64,000 bases of DNA from Capsicum annuum (taxonomy: Eukaryota; Streptophyta; Magnoliopsida; Solanales; Solanaceae), in contig NC_061120.1 in assembly GCF_002878395.1 (NCBI RefSeq), forward strand, positions 115,809,293-115,873,292, in the 5' to 3' direction. The translations under genes and the position numbers were made by a program. The notes beneath the pieces were generated by a model, which was not told the DNA's origin, ran no database searches, and worked only from the letters and a program-made list of their open reading frames with translations. Of this stretch, positions 35,140 to 45,077 are shown in pieces (position 1 is the first letter of the stretch; every line of letters begins with the position of its first letter).

Positions 35140-35408
35140 GTATAACACTTGCAAGCATGATCACACAGGCTTCCTTTGTTTATGAAAATTGAATGATCTA
35201 TCATGTGAGGAAACATGTCCGTTCCTTATTAGTTGCCATTTTTGGCAAAACAATGTCGAAATAAGGTTGGTGTTGGACATGTATTAGCAAAGCAAGATTG
35301 AAGTTGCTGTGGTTTCATTTATGATTACTTTATACATGTAAATCTATAAGGACGGAAAGTAAGGCATTCGGTTATTTATTAGCTGCAAAATCAGGGAATT
35401 GTGTCCCT
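35140..35408 (+). other. Residual upstream region of the PLD-like pseudogene
   Basis: About 270 bp between element B and the first ATG. No clear TATA box or other promoter element is seen. The original promoter has been displaced or interrupted by the hAT-like insertion. Confidence 0.3.
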
Positions 35409-36312
35409 ATGGCTGGAAAACCTGGAGGTCCAGTACTCCTGCATGGAGAACTGGACATGCAGATTATAGAAGCCAAGTCACTTCCAAACATGGACATGAC
35501 AGGTTGTTCCAAGTTTAGCCCATTGGGATCTACACGAAAGGTTAAGAGCAAGGATGCAGGGAAATAAGGAACTCGTAAAATAATAGATACTAGTGACCCC
35601 TACGTGTCTGTTGTTATAGGCGGGGCAAAAATAGCTCGAACAAGAGTGATTCACAATGATGAAAACCCATCATGGAATGAGCATGTTCACATACCAGTTG
35701 TTCACACAGTCGATAAAGTTGAGTTTTTTGTCAAGGATGATGATAGGGTAGGTGCTGAACTGATTGGAAAGGTTGAGATACCTGCTGATAAATTTTTTTC
35801 TGGTAAAGAAATAAGTAGTTGGTTCCCTATTCTTGGACATTCTGGGGATCCCCTGAAAACTGGTGCTCAACTGCATCTGTCAATCCAGTACAAGCCAGTG
35901 GGGGAGGACCCTTTGTATAGAAATGGTGTTGGAGCTGACGTCAATAGTGTAAGAGTACCACATACTTATTTTCCACTACGCAGAGGAGGAAATGTATGTT
36001 ACACTTTATCAGGATGCTCATGTGCCTGATGCAACACTACCAGAAATTTTGCTAGATGATGGGAACGTTTTTTGTCATAGAAAATGCTGGGAAGACACAT
36101 GCCATACGATGTTGGAAGCTAAGTATCGAATATATGTTGTTGGTTGGTCTGTATATCATCCTACACGGCTAGTAAGAGAACCGACAAGTCCATTGCCTTC
36201 GGCAGGAGAAAGAACACTGGGAGATTTGCTGAAGTACAAGTCGCAAGGAGTTCGTGTGATTTTGCTCATCTGGGATGATAAAACATCAAATGATGACGTC
36301 TTCCTCAAAACG
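35409..36312 (+). pseudogene. PLD-like exon 1 (C2 domain and start of PLD core)
   Basis: ATG at 35409 starts MAGKPGGPVLLHGELD. TAA at 35565-35567 (probably from CAA) interrupts the C2 domain and the frame reopens directly after it. At YFPLRRGGNV the frame shifts by an extra GTAT (about 35994-35997), after which TLYQDAHVPDATLP continues in the other frame. Later text is RKCWEDTCHTMLEAKYRIYV, GERTLGDLLKYKSQ and ILLIWDDKTS. The glutamate codon expected after KSQ is absent. The donor is ACG|GTAATA. Confidence 0.88.
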
Positions 36313-36459
36313 GTAATATCAGAAAGCTGTTACTTATTACATAGAAGTCATCCATTGATGTGATGTCTCATGACAATCCTTTTTCTAGATATATGGAACA
36401 TAGAGCTATTTGGTAAGAATAATAATATTGGTCTTATTATCTTATGAGCTCCAATGCAG

Positions 36460-36577
36460 GAAGGTGTAATGCAGACTCACGGTGAGGAAACCAGAAAGTT
36501 TTTTGAACACTCAAAGTGTACACTCTGTTCTTTGTCCTCGTTCCGCCAGTAGCAAGCTTAGTGTTCTCAAGCGACAG
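36460..36577 (+). pseudogene. PLD-like exon 2
   Basis: Reads EGVMQTHGEETRKFFEHS, then an extra A near 36513 shifts the frame. After the shift it gives SVHSVLCPRSASSKLSVLKR Q. Acceptor AATGCAG, donor CAG|GTTTAT. In the unshifted frame a TAG follows. Confidence 0.85.
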
Positions 36578-36808
36578 GTTTATAATTTTTTTTTCCTTGA
36601 GGGGAAGAGGGGGGGCGGGCAGTTGCATATCTGGCAAATGAATTCTAGTTGCATGATTATTTGATGTATGAATAAGTGGTAAAATCTAGAACAAACAAGT
36701 TGTTATACAATCATCAAGCAGAATTTAGCCAAGGGAACATATAGCTCCTTATCATGGTAATCATTGATCTCATTAATTGGTTGATCAAAGAATCACTTGA
36801 TTTCGCAG

Positions 36809-37003
36809 ATTGTTGGAAACCTTTTTGCACATCATCAGAAATGTGTGCTTGTTGACACAAAAGCACCTGGGAATGAACGAGAAATTACTGCTTTTATTGG
36901 TGGCCTGGATCTATGTGATGGCCGCTATGATACTCCCAAGCATAGATTGTTTAGCGATCTTGATACTGTCTTTGGAAATGATGTTCATAATCCTACATTC
37001 ACA
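36809..37003 (+). pseudogene. PLD-like exon 3 with first HKD motif
   Basis: Reads IVGNLFAHHQKCVLVDTK, then FIGGLDLCDGRYDTPKHRLF and NDVHNPTFT. The catalytic His, Lys and Asp are all present. The donor region CACAGTAAGC seems to have lost one G compared with an expected CACAG|GTAAGC; with the visible site, joining to exon 4 is out of frame. Confidence 0.85.
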
Positions 37004-37115
37004 GTAAGCTATTAATTTGGATCTCTTGGAGTTTTCTGGATAAACGTTTTTTTTGAGACGTCAGAGTACTTTACAGACTTAAAAGTTTTCTATACCAAAT
37101 ATCTTTCCAAGGAAC

Positions 37116-37312
37116 CAGAGGTGGATCAGGATATAAATTCTGTGGGTTCAATGTTTAAGGTTCTGAGAATTAACCCATTATACTTTTAAAGTTATGGCTT
37201 CATATCTAGAATTTCTTGAAATTTTAACGAACTTTTACACATAAATTTATGTTTCGCGTGGTAAGTACCGGGTTCAGATGAATCCAGTACAGATACATTG
37301 GATCCGCCCCTG
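37116..37312. mobile_element. Small hAT-like MITE in PLD intron 3
   Basis: Ends CAGAGGTGGATCAGGAT and (complement) CAGGGGCGGATCCAAT form a terminal inverted repeat related to that of element B. The flanks CAAGGAAC and TAAGGAGC agree in six of eight bases, consistent with an aged 8 bp target duplication. Length 197 bp, no coding capacity. Confidence 0.65.
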
Positions 37313-37644
37313 TAAGGAGCATAATAATTTTATCCAAATTTGGTCCATCAAATAACCTGGGCGTCATAGTTTATAAGAAAGATATACTCCGTTTTCTATT
37401 TGATGGACTTATAGTACAGGTTCTGTGTCTGTAAGTAATTATTTTAAAGCAGATGAAAACAAGTAAAAGTATTTTTTTCATGAAATAGCGGCTGAAATCA
37501 TGGATTTAAACGGAACAGTTACTATTATGGTCATAAATGAACAACGGATTATTTTTTCTACCATCATCGGGAAACATAATAGTTGTTACGTTCTCGCTGA
37601 ATGTTGAATTATTTTTTCTTTCATATAACCTTCTGGTAGCTAAT

Positions 37645-37836
37645 AATTTGGTAGATGTGTCATTGTATCGCTTAAATATATACAGACTACTTCAGGCTGC
37701 CCAAGAGAACCATGGCATGATCTACATTGTAAAATTGATTAATTTGGTAGATGTGTCATTGTATCTCTTACATATATACAGACTATTTCAGGTGGCCCAA
37801 GAGAACCATGGCATGACCTACACTGTAAAATTGATG
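37645..37836 (+). repeat. 96 bp tandem duplication across intron 3/exon 4 boundary
   Basis: Units 37645-37740 and 37741-37836 start AATTTGGTAGATGTGTCATT and each include a polypyrimidine-AG acceptor and the first 45 or so bases of exon 4 (GCCCAAGAGAACCATGGCAT). About eight mismatches separate them, so roughly 92 percent identity. Only the second copy continues into the rest of exon 4. Confidence 0.9.
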
Positions 37837-38045
37837 GTCCTGCTGCTTATGATGTTTTAACAAACTTTGAGCAAAGATATAACAAGGCTATGAAATGGCT
37901 CAAACTACGAAAAGTAAAACAAGGGTCAGATACATTGCTTAAGTTAGATCGAATAGCAGCAATTCTCATGCCTTCTGTTGGGCCAGATGGTGACCTTGTG
38001 GTCCGTGTCACAAGTGAACAAGATCCTGAGAGTTGGAATGTGCAG
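37792..38045 (+). pseudogene. PLD-like exon 4
   Basis: In the frame beginning two bases into the exon it reads GPREPWHDLHCKIDGPAAYD, VLTNFEQRYNKAMKWLKLRK and later LKLDRIAAILMPSVGPDGDL, ending DPESWNVQ. Acceptor TATTTCAG, donor CAG|GTATTG. The internal frame is intact, but it does not fit the visible end of exon 3. Confidence 0.85.
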
Positions 38046-38132
38046 GTATTGGACATGTTTCTTATTTTATGGTATTGCCTCTCTGTCAATCATTAAAATT
38101 TCATTCAACTATTTTGTGTTCACTCTTTCCAG

Positions 38133-38201
38133 GTATTTAGATCAATTGATTCAGGATCAGTAAAAGGATTTCCAAAAGACATTAAGGAAGCAGAGGCTCA
38201 G
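38133..38201 (+). pseudogene. PLD-like exon 5
   Basis: VFRSIDSGSVKGFPKDIKEA EAQ, the highly conserved block between the two halves of the PLD core. Acceptor TTTCCAG, donor CAG|GTAAAA, both phase 0. Confidence 0.88.
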
Positions 38202-38337
38202 GTAAAATAGCTAAGCGTTTTGGAAACTTGAGTTTTATATATTACTAGTTTTCGAAAGTCTTGCTGGTTGATGTTGCGTGCCAAATCAAGTCAGAAAGTG
38301 AAAATAGAACATGTCAATTAGCTACGTCCATTTGCAG

Positions 38338-38487
38338 AATCTTGTTAGTGGAAAAAATTTGAAGATAGAAAGAAGCATACATTTGGCTTATGTGAAAGCA
38401 ATTCGATCTGCACAGCACTTCGTTTATGTCGAGAATCAGTATTTTCTTGGTTCTTCATATAACTCTGGCCATCGTACCGCAATGCAG
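38338..38487 (+). pseudogene. PLD-like exon 6
   Basis: [42 protein letters not shown], followed by an extra CT (about 38464-38467) that shifts the frame. In the shifted frame WPSYRNAG joins in phase to exon 7 (ANSLVPMEIALKIA). Acceptor TTTGCAG, donor CAG|GTATAC. Confidence 0.85.
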
Positions 38488-39139
38488 GTATACAAGTGTT
38501 CTCAACTCAATTTCAACTATTGTTCTTTAAAATTCTAGCTGATAGTTTAACTTACTCCCTTTTACATGCCTACTTTTGTTAGTGATAACAACAATCTTGA
38601 TCGTGTATAGGGGTGGTAAAATTAGCCCAAACCCGAATGCCCATCCAGTCCGCCCAAGGTTTGATCGGTTTGGGCAAGAGTGATTTTGATAATGGATTAA
38701 TTTGGGCTAGCACAAGTTAACCCATTATAGATCACCAACCCAAATAGATCTATGATGATGCCTAAACTTAACTCATCGAATTGCTTAAAGCTTTTACCAA
38801 AACCTTGTTTTATTAATGGGGACTTATAAAAATAGCTTAGGTTTTTCAATAAAATGACAGTGTTTCTAGCCTAACTTTCAAAATTAGATGTTTATACAAC
38901 TTGAATCATATTCATAAAAATGATACTTGTTTAAATACAAAGCAAATGATAAATATGAAATATAAATACTAACGATACATCTGTGTTAAATGACACATTG
39001 CATATTAAATATTTTAGACTCAAAGAAAATACAATTATTTGTATACAAATACAAATAATAAATTGTATTCGCAAATAAAGTATTAATAAATTTATTTAAA
39101 ATATATAGTATGATACAAATAAATATAAAATATAAAAAT

Positions 39140-39490
39140 ACAACAATAACAATAAAAAATGAGTGAAAAAAATACAAAACAAAACGAAAAAAGGAGAAAA
39201 AATAACAAAAAAGGAAAAAATGAAACAAGAACAAAACATAAAAAAAGAAAATAAAAAAGGCCGCAAAGAAAAAAGAAACAAAAACAAAAAAATAGATGAA
39301 AAAAAGAGAGAAAAAAAGAAAATATAAAAAATAAAGGAAAAAAGAACAAAAAAAGAAAAAAAGAAAAATTGGGATAAAAAATGAAAAAGAAAAAAAGGGA
39401 AAAGGTAAAAAGACAGAAAAAAAGAAAAAAGAAAAGAAAAATAAAAGGGCAAAAAAAGGGAGATAGAGAAAGAAAGAAAATTAAGAGAGA
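39140..39490. repeat. Polypurine (A/G) tract
   Basis: About 350 bp that is almost exclusively A and G on the plus strand (AAAAAAGAAAATAAAAAAGG and similar). Read on the other strand it gives Phe/Ser/Leu-rich spurious open frames. Confidence 0.85.
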
Positions 39491-40859
39491 AAATTAAGAA
39501 GAGAGATTAAAGATTGTATTTAATTGTCAAGAGAGGCTTTAATTGAAACTTAACGCTAAAAAGAGCAATTAAGAACTTATGCTTGCTCAAGCATGTAATT
39601 ATTCCTTTCTTAATCTAGACTTAATCATGCAATGAAAATTTAAGTAAATTGAGAGGAGAATACATACTACGTACGTCTGGACAATTCATTTCGAATTTTT
39701 TCAATTAAAAGTAGAGTAGTAATTTTATTATAAAAGAAAAAATTCTTAAGACCTATTTTATGTTAATTGAAGAACAACTATTATTTCTTCGGCTAAAATA
39801 GCATAAGCACACTACAAAAGAACTTGAAAGATATCATTATTGTAGTATGATTCTTTATTTTACTGGAAAGGTAAAACTAATTATATAGTTTTTTTTTTTA
39901 AAATCTATGCTCGTACTTATAGGAAGGGTGTTATATAAATATACAATAAAATATTTTCTTCATATAGATATTTCAAAGTCCTAAAATACAGAACTTTTAA
40001 CTTGAATTTGTGTTTACTGTTGTATTTATTTGAAAATATTTGATTTGCTAATGTTTGTTATTATTTTTTTAAAGTAAAAAAAGAAAGGGTAAAATTCATA
40101 AATAACATACTTAAGACCATAATTATGAGATTCATATCAACACTTTCATAATTACTTAAACTAGCTAGTTGTGTTTTGTATTTGAACAAACTGTTGCAAT
40201 AAAAATACATATACAGATCATTTTACTACCCATATTTAACTCAAATCAGTTGAGTTAAATATGGTATAATTAGCATAAATTAAATGTGGAATTCCTTTTT
40301 CATTAAAACCTCTTAAATAGCATGATTTCCGTTATTTGTTTCCAACTGAAATCAAAATTCAAATTTTAGTTTCACATTATCGTTTTCATCCCTCAAAAAA
40401 TCAAAATCAAATTTAACTAAAAATTCTTCTGTTCAATATCTTCGAAAATTTAAATCAAACCATTACTTTTGTTGAAGGTATTTAATCGTAATATTGCTTT
40501 CTTATATGAATTTCATTAGTTGTTTGAAATCAATCAAAAAATTTCCGTTCTGAATTTTTCTGAACCATTACTGTTATTTCGTTCAAATTTTTTTGAGCCA
40601 TTACTGATGTTTCGTTCAAATATAATGATCAAAATCGATTTTTCGTTAAATTATTTTTAAATATTTTAAGCCATTAACGATTTTTCATTAGAGTGATCAA
40701 AATCAATTTTTTGTTACGTTGTACAATTTAACAATTTATTTTGTTAAATTATTTTTGAATATTTTGTAAACGAATTTTGAAAAAAAAAAGTAATACAACA
40801 GTAAATTGAACTGATCGAACAATATAGTGATCAAAATCGATTTTTCAAGCTTCTCAAAC

Positions 40860-41640
40860 TTAATTTTTTTTCTTTTTCACTTCTTTTTTTTTTCAATTTT
40901 TATTTTTTTTTATTTTTTTACTCTTTTATCTCTAACTTTTATTTTGAAAATACAATTATGTATATCACATACACATATTCAAAAAATATACAAAATGCAT
41001 AGCAATACATATCTAGATATGTATTTACAGTACAAAACATACATATATATCTGCATATGTACTTACAAAAATACATATCACACTCATATGTATATATAAA
41101 CATATAAGAGGCAAAATTTCTATAACAATAAGGACAACTATATACATATACATATACATATAGGTAATAAAAAATACACGATACATATCCTATATGTTTA
41201 TATATACATGTGAGTCATATGTATTTCTGTAAATACATATGCAGATATATATACATATTTTTTTATCGTACATACATATGTAGATCTGTATGTATATTTA
41301 TTTTGTATATTTTTTGAATATATATATGTGATATAGATATTTGTCTTTTAAAAATAAAATACAGAGAAAGAAGTGTAAAAAATGAAAAAAAAAAAAAAAA
41401 AAAAAGGACAAAACTAAAAAATAAAAATCTGAAAAAAAAGAAGTGAAAAAAGAAAACAAAAAAAAGAAGAAAGAGTAATAGAAACTAGAAATAGAAGACA
41501 AATAAGAAAACGAAAAAAGAAAAAAATTAAAAAAAAATGAAAAAGGAAAAAAAGAAGAGAAATAGAAGAGAGAAATTAAAGTGAAAAGAAAAAATGAAAA
41601 AGAAAAAAGAAATTAAAATAAAACAATAAAAAAATGAAAA
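40860..41640. repeat. Large imperfect inverted repeat
   Basis: The left arm contains CACATATTCAAAAAATATAC (near 40967) and ATATATCTGCATATGTACTT (41044); the right arm contains their complements (GTATATTTTTTGAATATATA near 41306, AAATACATATGCAGATATAT near 41233). The centre is about 41110-41190. The pyrimidine-rich left flank and purine-rich right flank extend the potential fold. Confidence 0.65.
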
Positions 41641-42309
41641 AACTAACGAGAAAAAAAGTTATAGATATAAGAGAGTTATATTTTGAAATTTTGAATATCA
41701 TGAATATAATAATCTTCATAATTGAGTTTGATTTGAAAAATGAATCTACTAATTAAAATAAGAGTGATATATGGGAAAGGAACAAAATTGAAAGAGGAAT
41801 CTAAGAGATTTCAAACAATAAAAGGTAAAGTAAAAAATCAGTTAAAGGAAAGAGTAGAAGAAGTGGCATGAAAAAGAGAATGTTATGCATAATAACTTCT
41901 CAAAGGCAGTAACTGGGGGAATACACTTAAAATAATACTATGTTTGCTATACAATGTAATTTCATTAAAGTGTTGTTATTTTTTATAATGTAAGTCTTAA
42001 GTATGCTACTTCTTATAGTTTTTACAAAAAGAAAATATAGATCAAGTTGAACGTGTTAGGCTACAACTCATTGTTTAGCTTATTTTGATTCAACCCATAT
42101 TATCTAAGTTATTTTGAATAGGATTGGGTAATGATCCATTTATTAATTCAACCCATTTTGACTCATCCAAATTTAGCCCAAACAGCCCATTTACCACCCC
42201 TAATCGTGCATATAGACTGCAAAATTATATGATCAAGCCTGTCATATTCTTTGTCCAACTTGGAAATAGGTTGGTCACAAGCAAGACAGGAGTTTGTTAT
42301 ATACTTGTA

Positions 42310-43633
42310 GGGTGTGTTTGGTATGAAGGAAAATATTTTCCATGGGAAATGTTTTTCTAGAAAATATTTTCCTGAAAAATAAATTGGTTTCTTACTTATT
42401 TTCTTATGTTTGGTTAATGGATGAAAAATATTTTCTGAAAAATATTTTCTAGTGTTTGGATGGTGAATGAAAAAATATTTTCAGAAAATACATTCTATTG
42501 TTTAGCTAAATAGTAAAAATACATTTTAGAAAATTATTTTTAAATCTGAAAAATACCTTTTTTAGGGTTTGTTCGATATGAAGAGGAAAAATATTTTCTA
42601 GAAAATAAGTCGTTTCTTACGTATATTCTTGTATTCGTTATGCAAATTGGGTAACTATATATTTTCTAAAAGTATTTGTATATATTTAACAAAAACAATG
42701 AAAACGAATAGAATAAGAAGGGGAAAAAGAAAAAAAAATTAAATTTTTTCTTAAAAAATAAATTTAAAAATGGGAGGGGTTTGGTAGGTGGGAGTTGAGG
42801 TTGTCAAAATAGGTAGTAAGAGCGGGGTAAGAAAAGTTTTGATTTTTCTTTAAAATTTTATTTTTTTCTGAGGGGGGGGGGGGGGGGGGGGGGGATGGGG
42901 GGGGGGGGTGGAAGTGGGAGAGAAAGGGGGGGGTAAAGAAAAAAACAAATTTTTGTTAGAAAAGGGAGGGGGGAGGTTGGTTGGTAGGGGTGTGGGGGGT
43001 GGGGTTGGGTAGCGGAGGGAAACAAAAAAGTTTGAATTTTTTTTAATAAAATTAAATATTTTTTTTAGGGAGTAGGGGTTTGATTTCGGGTTAGGGGATG
43101 AGATAAGAAAAAAATTGAAATAGTTTTTTTGATTGGGGAGGTAGGGGGCAGGGATCAGGGTAGGAGAGTGAGGGTGGGGTAAGGAAAAATTTAAAAAAAA
43201 ATTAAAAATTTTAATTTTTTTTGAAGAGGGGAGGGAGATAGTAGGGTTGGGGATTGGGTAAAGGGTAAGAAGAAGTTTGAATTTTTTAAAAAAATATTTC
43301 TTTTTGTGAGGGGAAGGGGGTTTTGAATTTTGAGTAAGAGGATGAGGTAAGAAAAAAATTAAAATATTTTTTTTTGGATTGAGGGAGGTAGGGGATGGGG
43401 TGGGATAGGGGATTGGGGGTCGAAGTAGGAATAAGTGATTTTGAAAGTTGTATGAATATTTAACTTAAGAATGAGGGTGAAGAAAGTTTTAAAAAATGTT
43501 TTTCTAACTTTTTTTAAGGAAAATTATTTTTCTTAAATTTAAAGAAAATAAGTTGATTTGAAAAATATTTTTTAAAATCTTTTAAGTCAATCAAACATGA
43601 AAAAATTGGAAATCCTTCGTACCAAACGCACCC
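42310..43633. mobile_element. G-tract MITE (GTGTTTGG family), copy 1
   Basis: Left end GGGTGTGTTTGGTATGAAGG and right end CCTTCGTACCAAACGCACCC are inverted repeats with two mismatches over 20 bp. The subterminal sequence is GAAAATATTTTCC-rich. The middle alternates poly-A blocks with G-rich blocks about every 80-130 bp. I could not find a clean target duplication, so the superfamily is open. A relative lies at 49258-50153. Confidence 0.65.
42872..42908 (+). repeat. Homopolymer G run (23 G, AT, 12 G)
   Basis: A run of 23 consecutive G followed by AT and 12 more G. Further G3-G6 tracts follow to 43430, giving strong strand asymmetry and G-quadruplex potential. The exact run length is prone to sequencing error. 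Confidence 0.85.
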
Positions 43634-44485
43634 ATAAAGAATACAGGTTTTGTAGGTCCTGTACAGGATAAATGTGCGATTTCAAGAACCTCTAGTTTTA
43701 GAAAACACCTAATTTTCCTTGAATTTTTTTTTCGGGTGTAGCACCAAGGGGCTCGAGAGCAGAATGTATATAGAGGCTTCATATATTGATTCCAGCTAGT
43801 TTGGAGTTGTGGCAGAGTCTATTGATGCATAAAGAAAGATAAGAGTTTGTCCACAACTTAACAAAAAACTTTTAGCTTTCAAGTAGAAGTTAAAAGAAAC
43901 AAATGTAACAGGGAAATTCTAACTTTGACTGTAGCAAGTATTAATAAATTCTAGGTAATTCTGCTTATTTAAAATCCTGCGGTGAAGGTCTTATGCTTCA
44001 ATCTTCCTGAGAAGCTATTGATGCTGCAAGTTCATTTTGGGGGACTCCATATATGCAGTTAAGATCTAAAAGAGAAGGAGAATGTGATAGTTTTGCAAAG
44101 AGGATTTTGTTTCTCAGCTTTAGACTTGAGGACTCGTCCAATATTCTAGAATAGTCAATCAACTTCCCATGATGCACCCGAACAGCCGAGTTCCTGGAGT
44201 GGGGATTTGTTGACTAGTATACCATCCTATACTGAGGTCTAAGATAAACTCCAGCTCTATATTGAACTTTACTCTCTACATTATGTAAAATTTTATGATT
44301 TTAGTGAGCTGGACCCACATCCCATATAGACTACCATTTTATTTTCTTCTTTATCTCACTCATCTGACAACTTATGTTTTGGATGGATGAAACAGTGTAT
44401 TCAGTCGTTACCAAATTATTTCAGTTGGTCTACTGCAGATAGATTTTGTTGCCCGATTTAGTCTGCAAGGGAATACCAAAACATC

Positions 44486-44743
44486 GCTCCTTTCGCTCAC
44501 TTTTACTTGTCACTATTTCACTTTTTAAGATCAACATGAACTTTGACCAACATTTTAAGATATATATTTTTTATCCTTTTAATATGAGGAATGCAACTTA
44601 TGCCATTTTTCATATAGTTTTCCACCATCTAAATTTTAAATTTAAAATATGATTTTATACATCTTACAATGTTGGTTAAAATTCATACAAGCTGACCTTA
44701 AAAAAACAAATTAGTGACAAGTAAAAGCAAACACAGGAAGTAA
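44486..44743. mobile_element. Stowaway-like MITE in intron 6
   Basis: CTCCTTTCGCTCACTTTTAC then TTGTCAC at the left mirrors GTGACAAGTAAAAGC then AAACACAGGAAGTA at the right. The ends resemble eroded CTCCCTCCG-type Stowaway termini. Confidence 0.55.
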
Positions 44744-44799
44744 AGAGTGACTTCATAACTTAAAAGCAAACACAGGGAGTAAAAAGTGACTTCATAACT
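44722..44799 (+). repeat. 39 bp tandem duplication
   Basis: TAAAAGCAAACACAGGAAGT … CTTCATAACT occurs twice, directly adjacent (44722-44760 and 44761-44799), with two or so differences. It overlaps the right end of the Stowaway-like element. Confidence 0.85.
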
Positions 44800-45077
44800 T
44801 GATTTTGATGATGTAACAAATTAGCTCAAACAGTTGGAATTCATAAGTCATGTTTTGCTTAAGGATGTGTAGTCAGAACTTGTATAAGCATCCAGTGCTG
44901 TGTAGGACCATGTCAGGAAATTGACACAAGTATGGCCAATGCGTGAAAATGCGAACGACGAGTTCTCAAACGAGAGACATTAGTGACATTGGAGAAGTCT
45001 TTGCATGTAGAGGCTTTTACAAGTATTATAGATGTAGACTTTTAATGATACGTATGATTTCCAAAATACTATAAAAA

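Larger units (their letters stand above)
38608..42202. mobile_element. 3.6 kb hAT-like nonautonomous element in PLD intron 6
   Basis: The terminal inverted repeat TAGGGGTGGTAAA and the complementary TTTACCACCCCTA mark the ends, with AGCCCAAAC repeated in the subterminal regions. The flanks ATCGTGTA (38600-38607) and ATCGTGCA (42203-42210) form an 8 bp target duplication with one mismatch. No transposase is visible. The interior comprises a 350 bp purine-only-like tract (39140-39490), a large imperfect inverted repeat (40860-41640) and AT-rich DNA. Confidence 0.7.

Noticed and set aside
38986..39452. Phe/Ser/Leu-rich open frames on the minus strand
   Set aside because: They are readings of a nearly pure A/G tract; no signal peptide or membrane protein pattern beyond low complexity.
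40827..41501. Phe/Tyr-rich open frames on both strands
   Set aside because: Produced by the poly-pyrimidine/ATACATAT inverted repeat, with no family signature.
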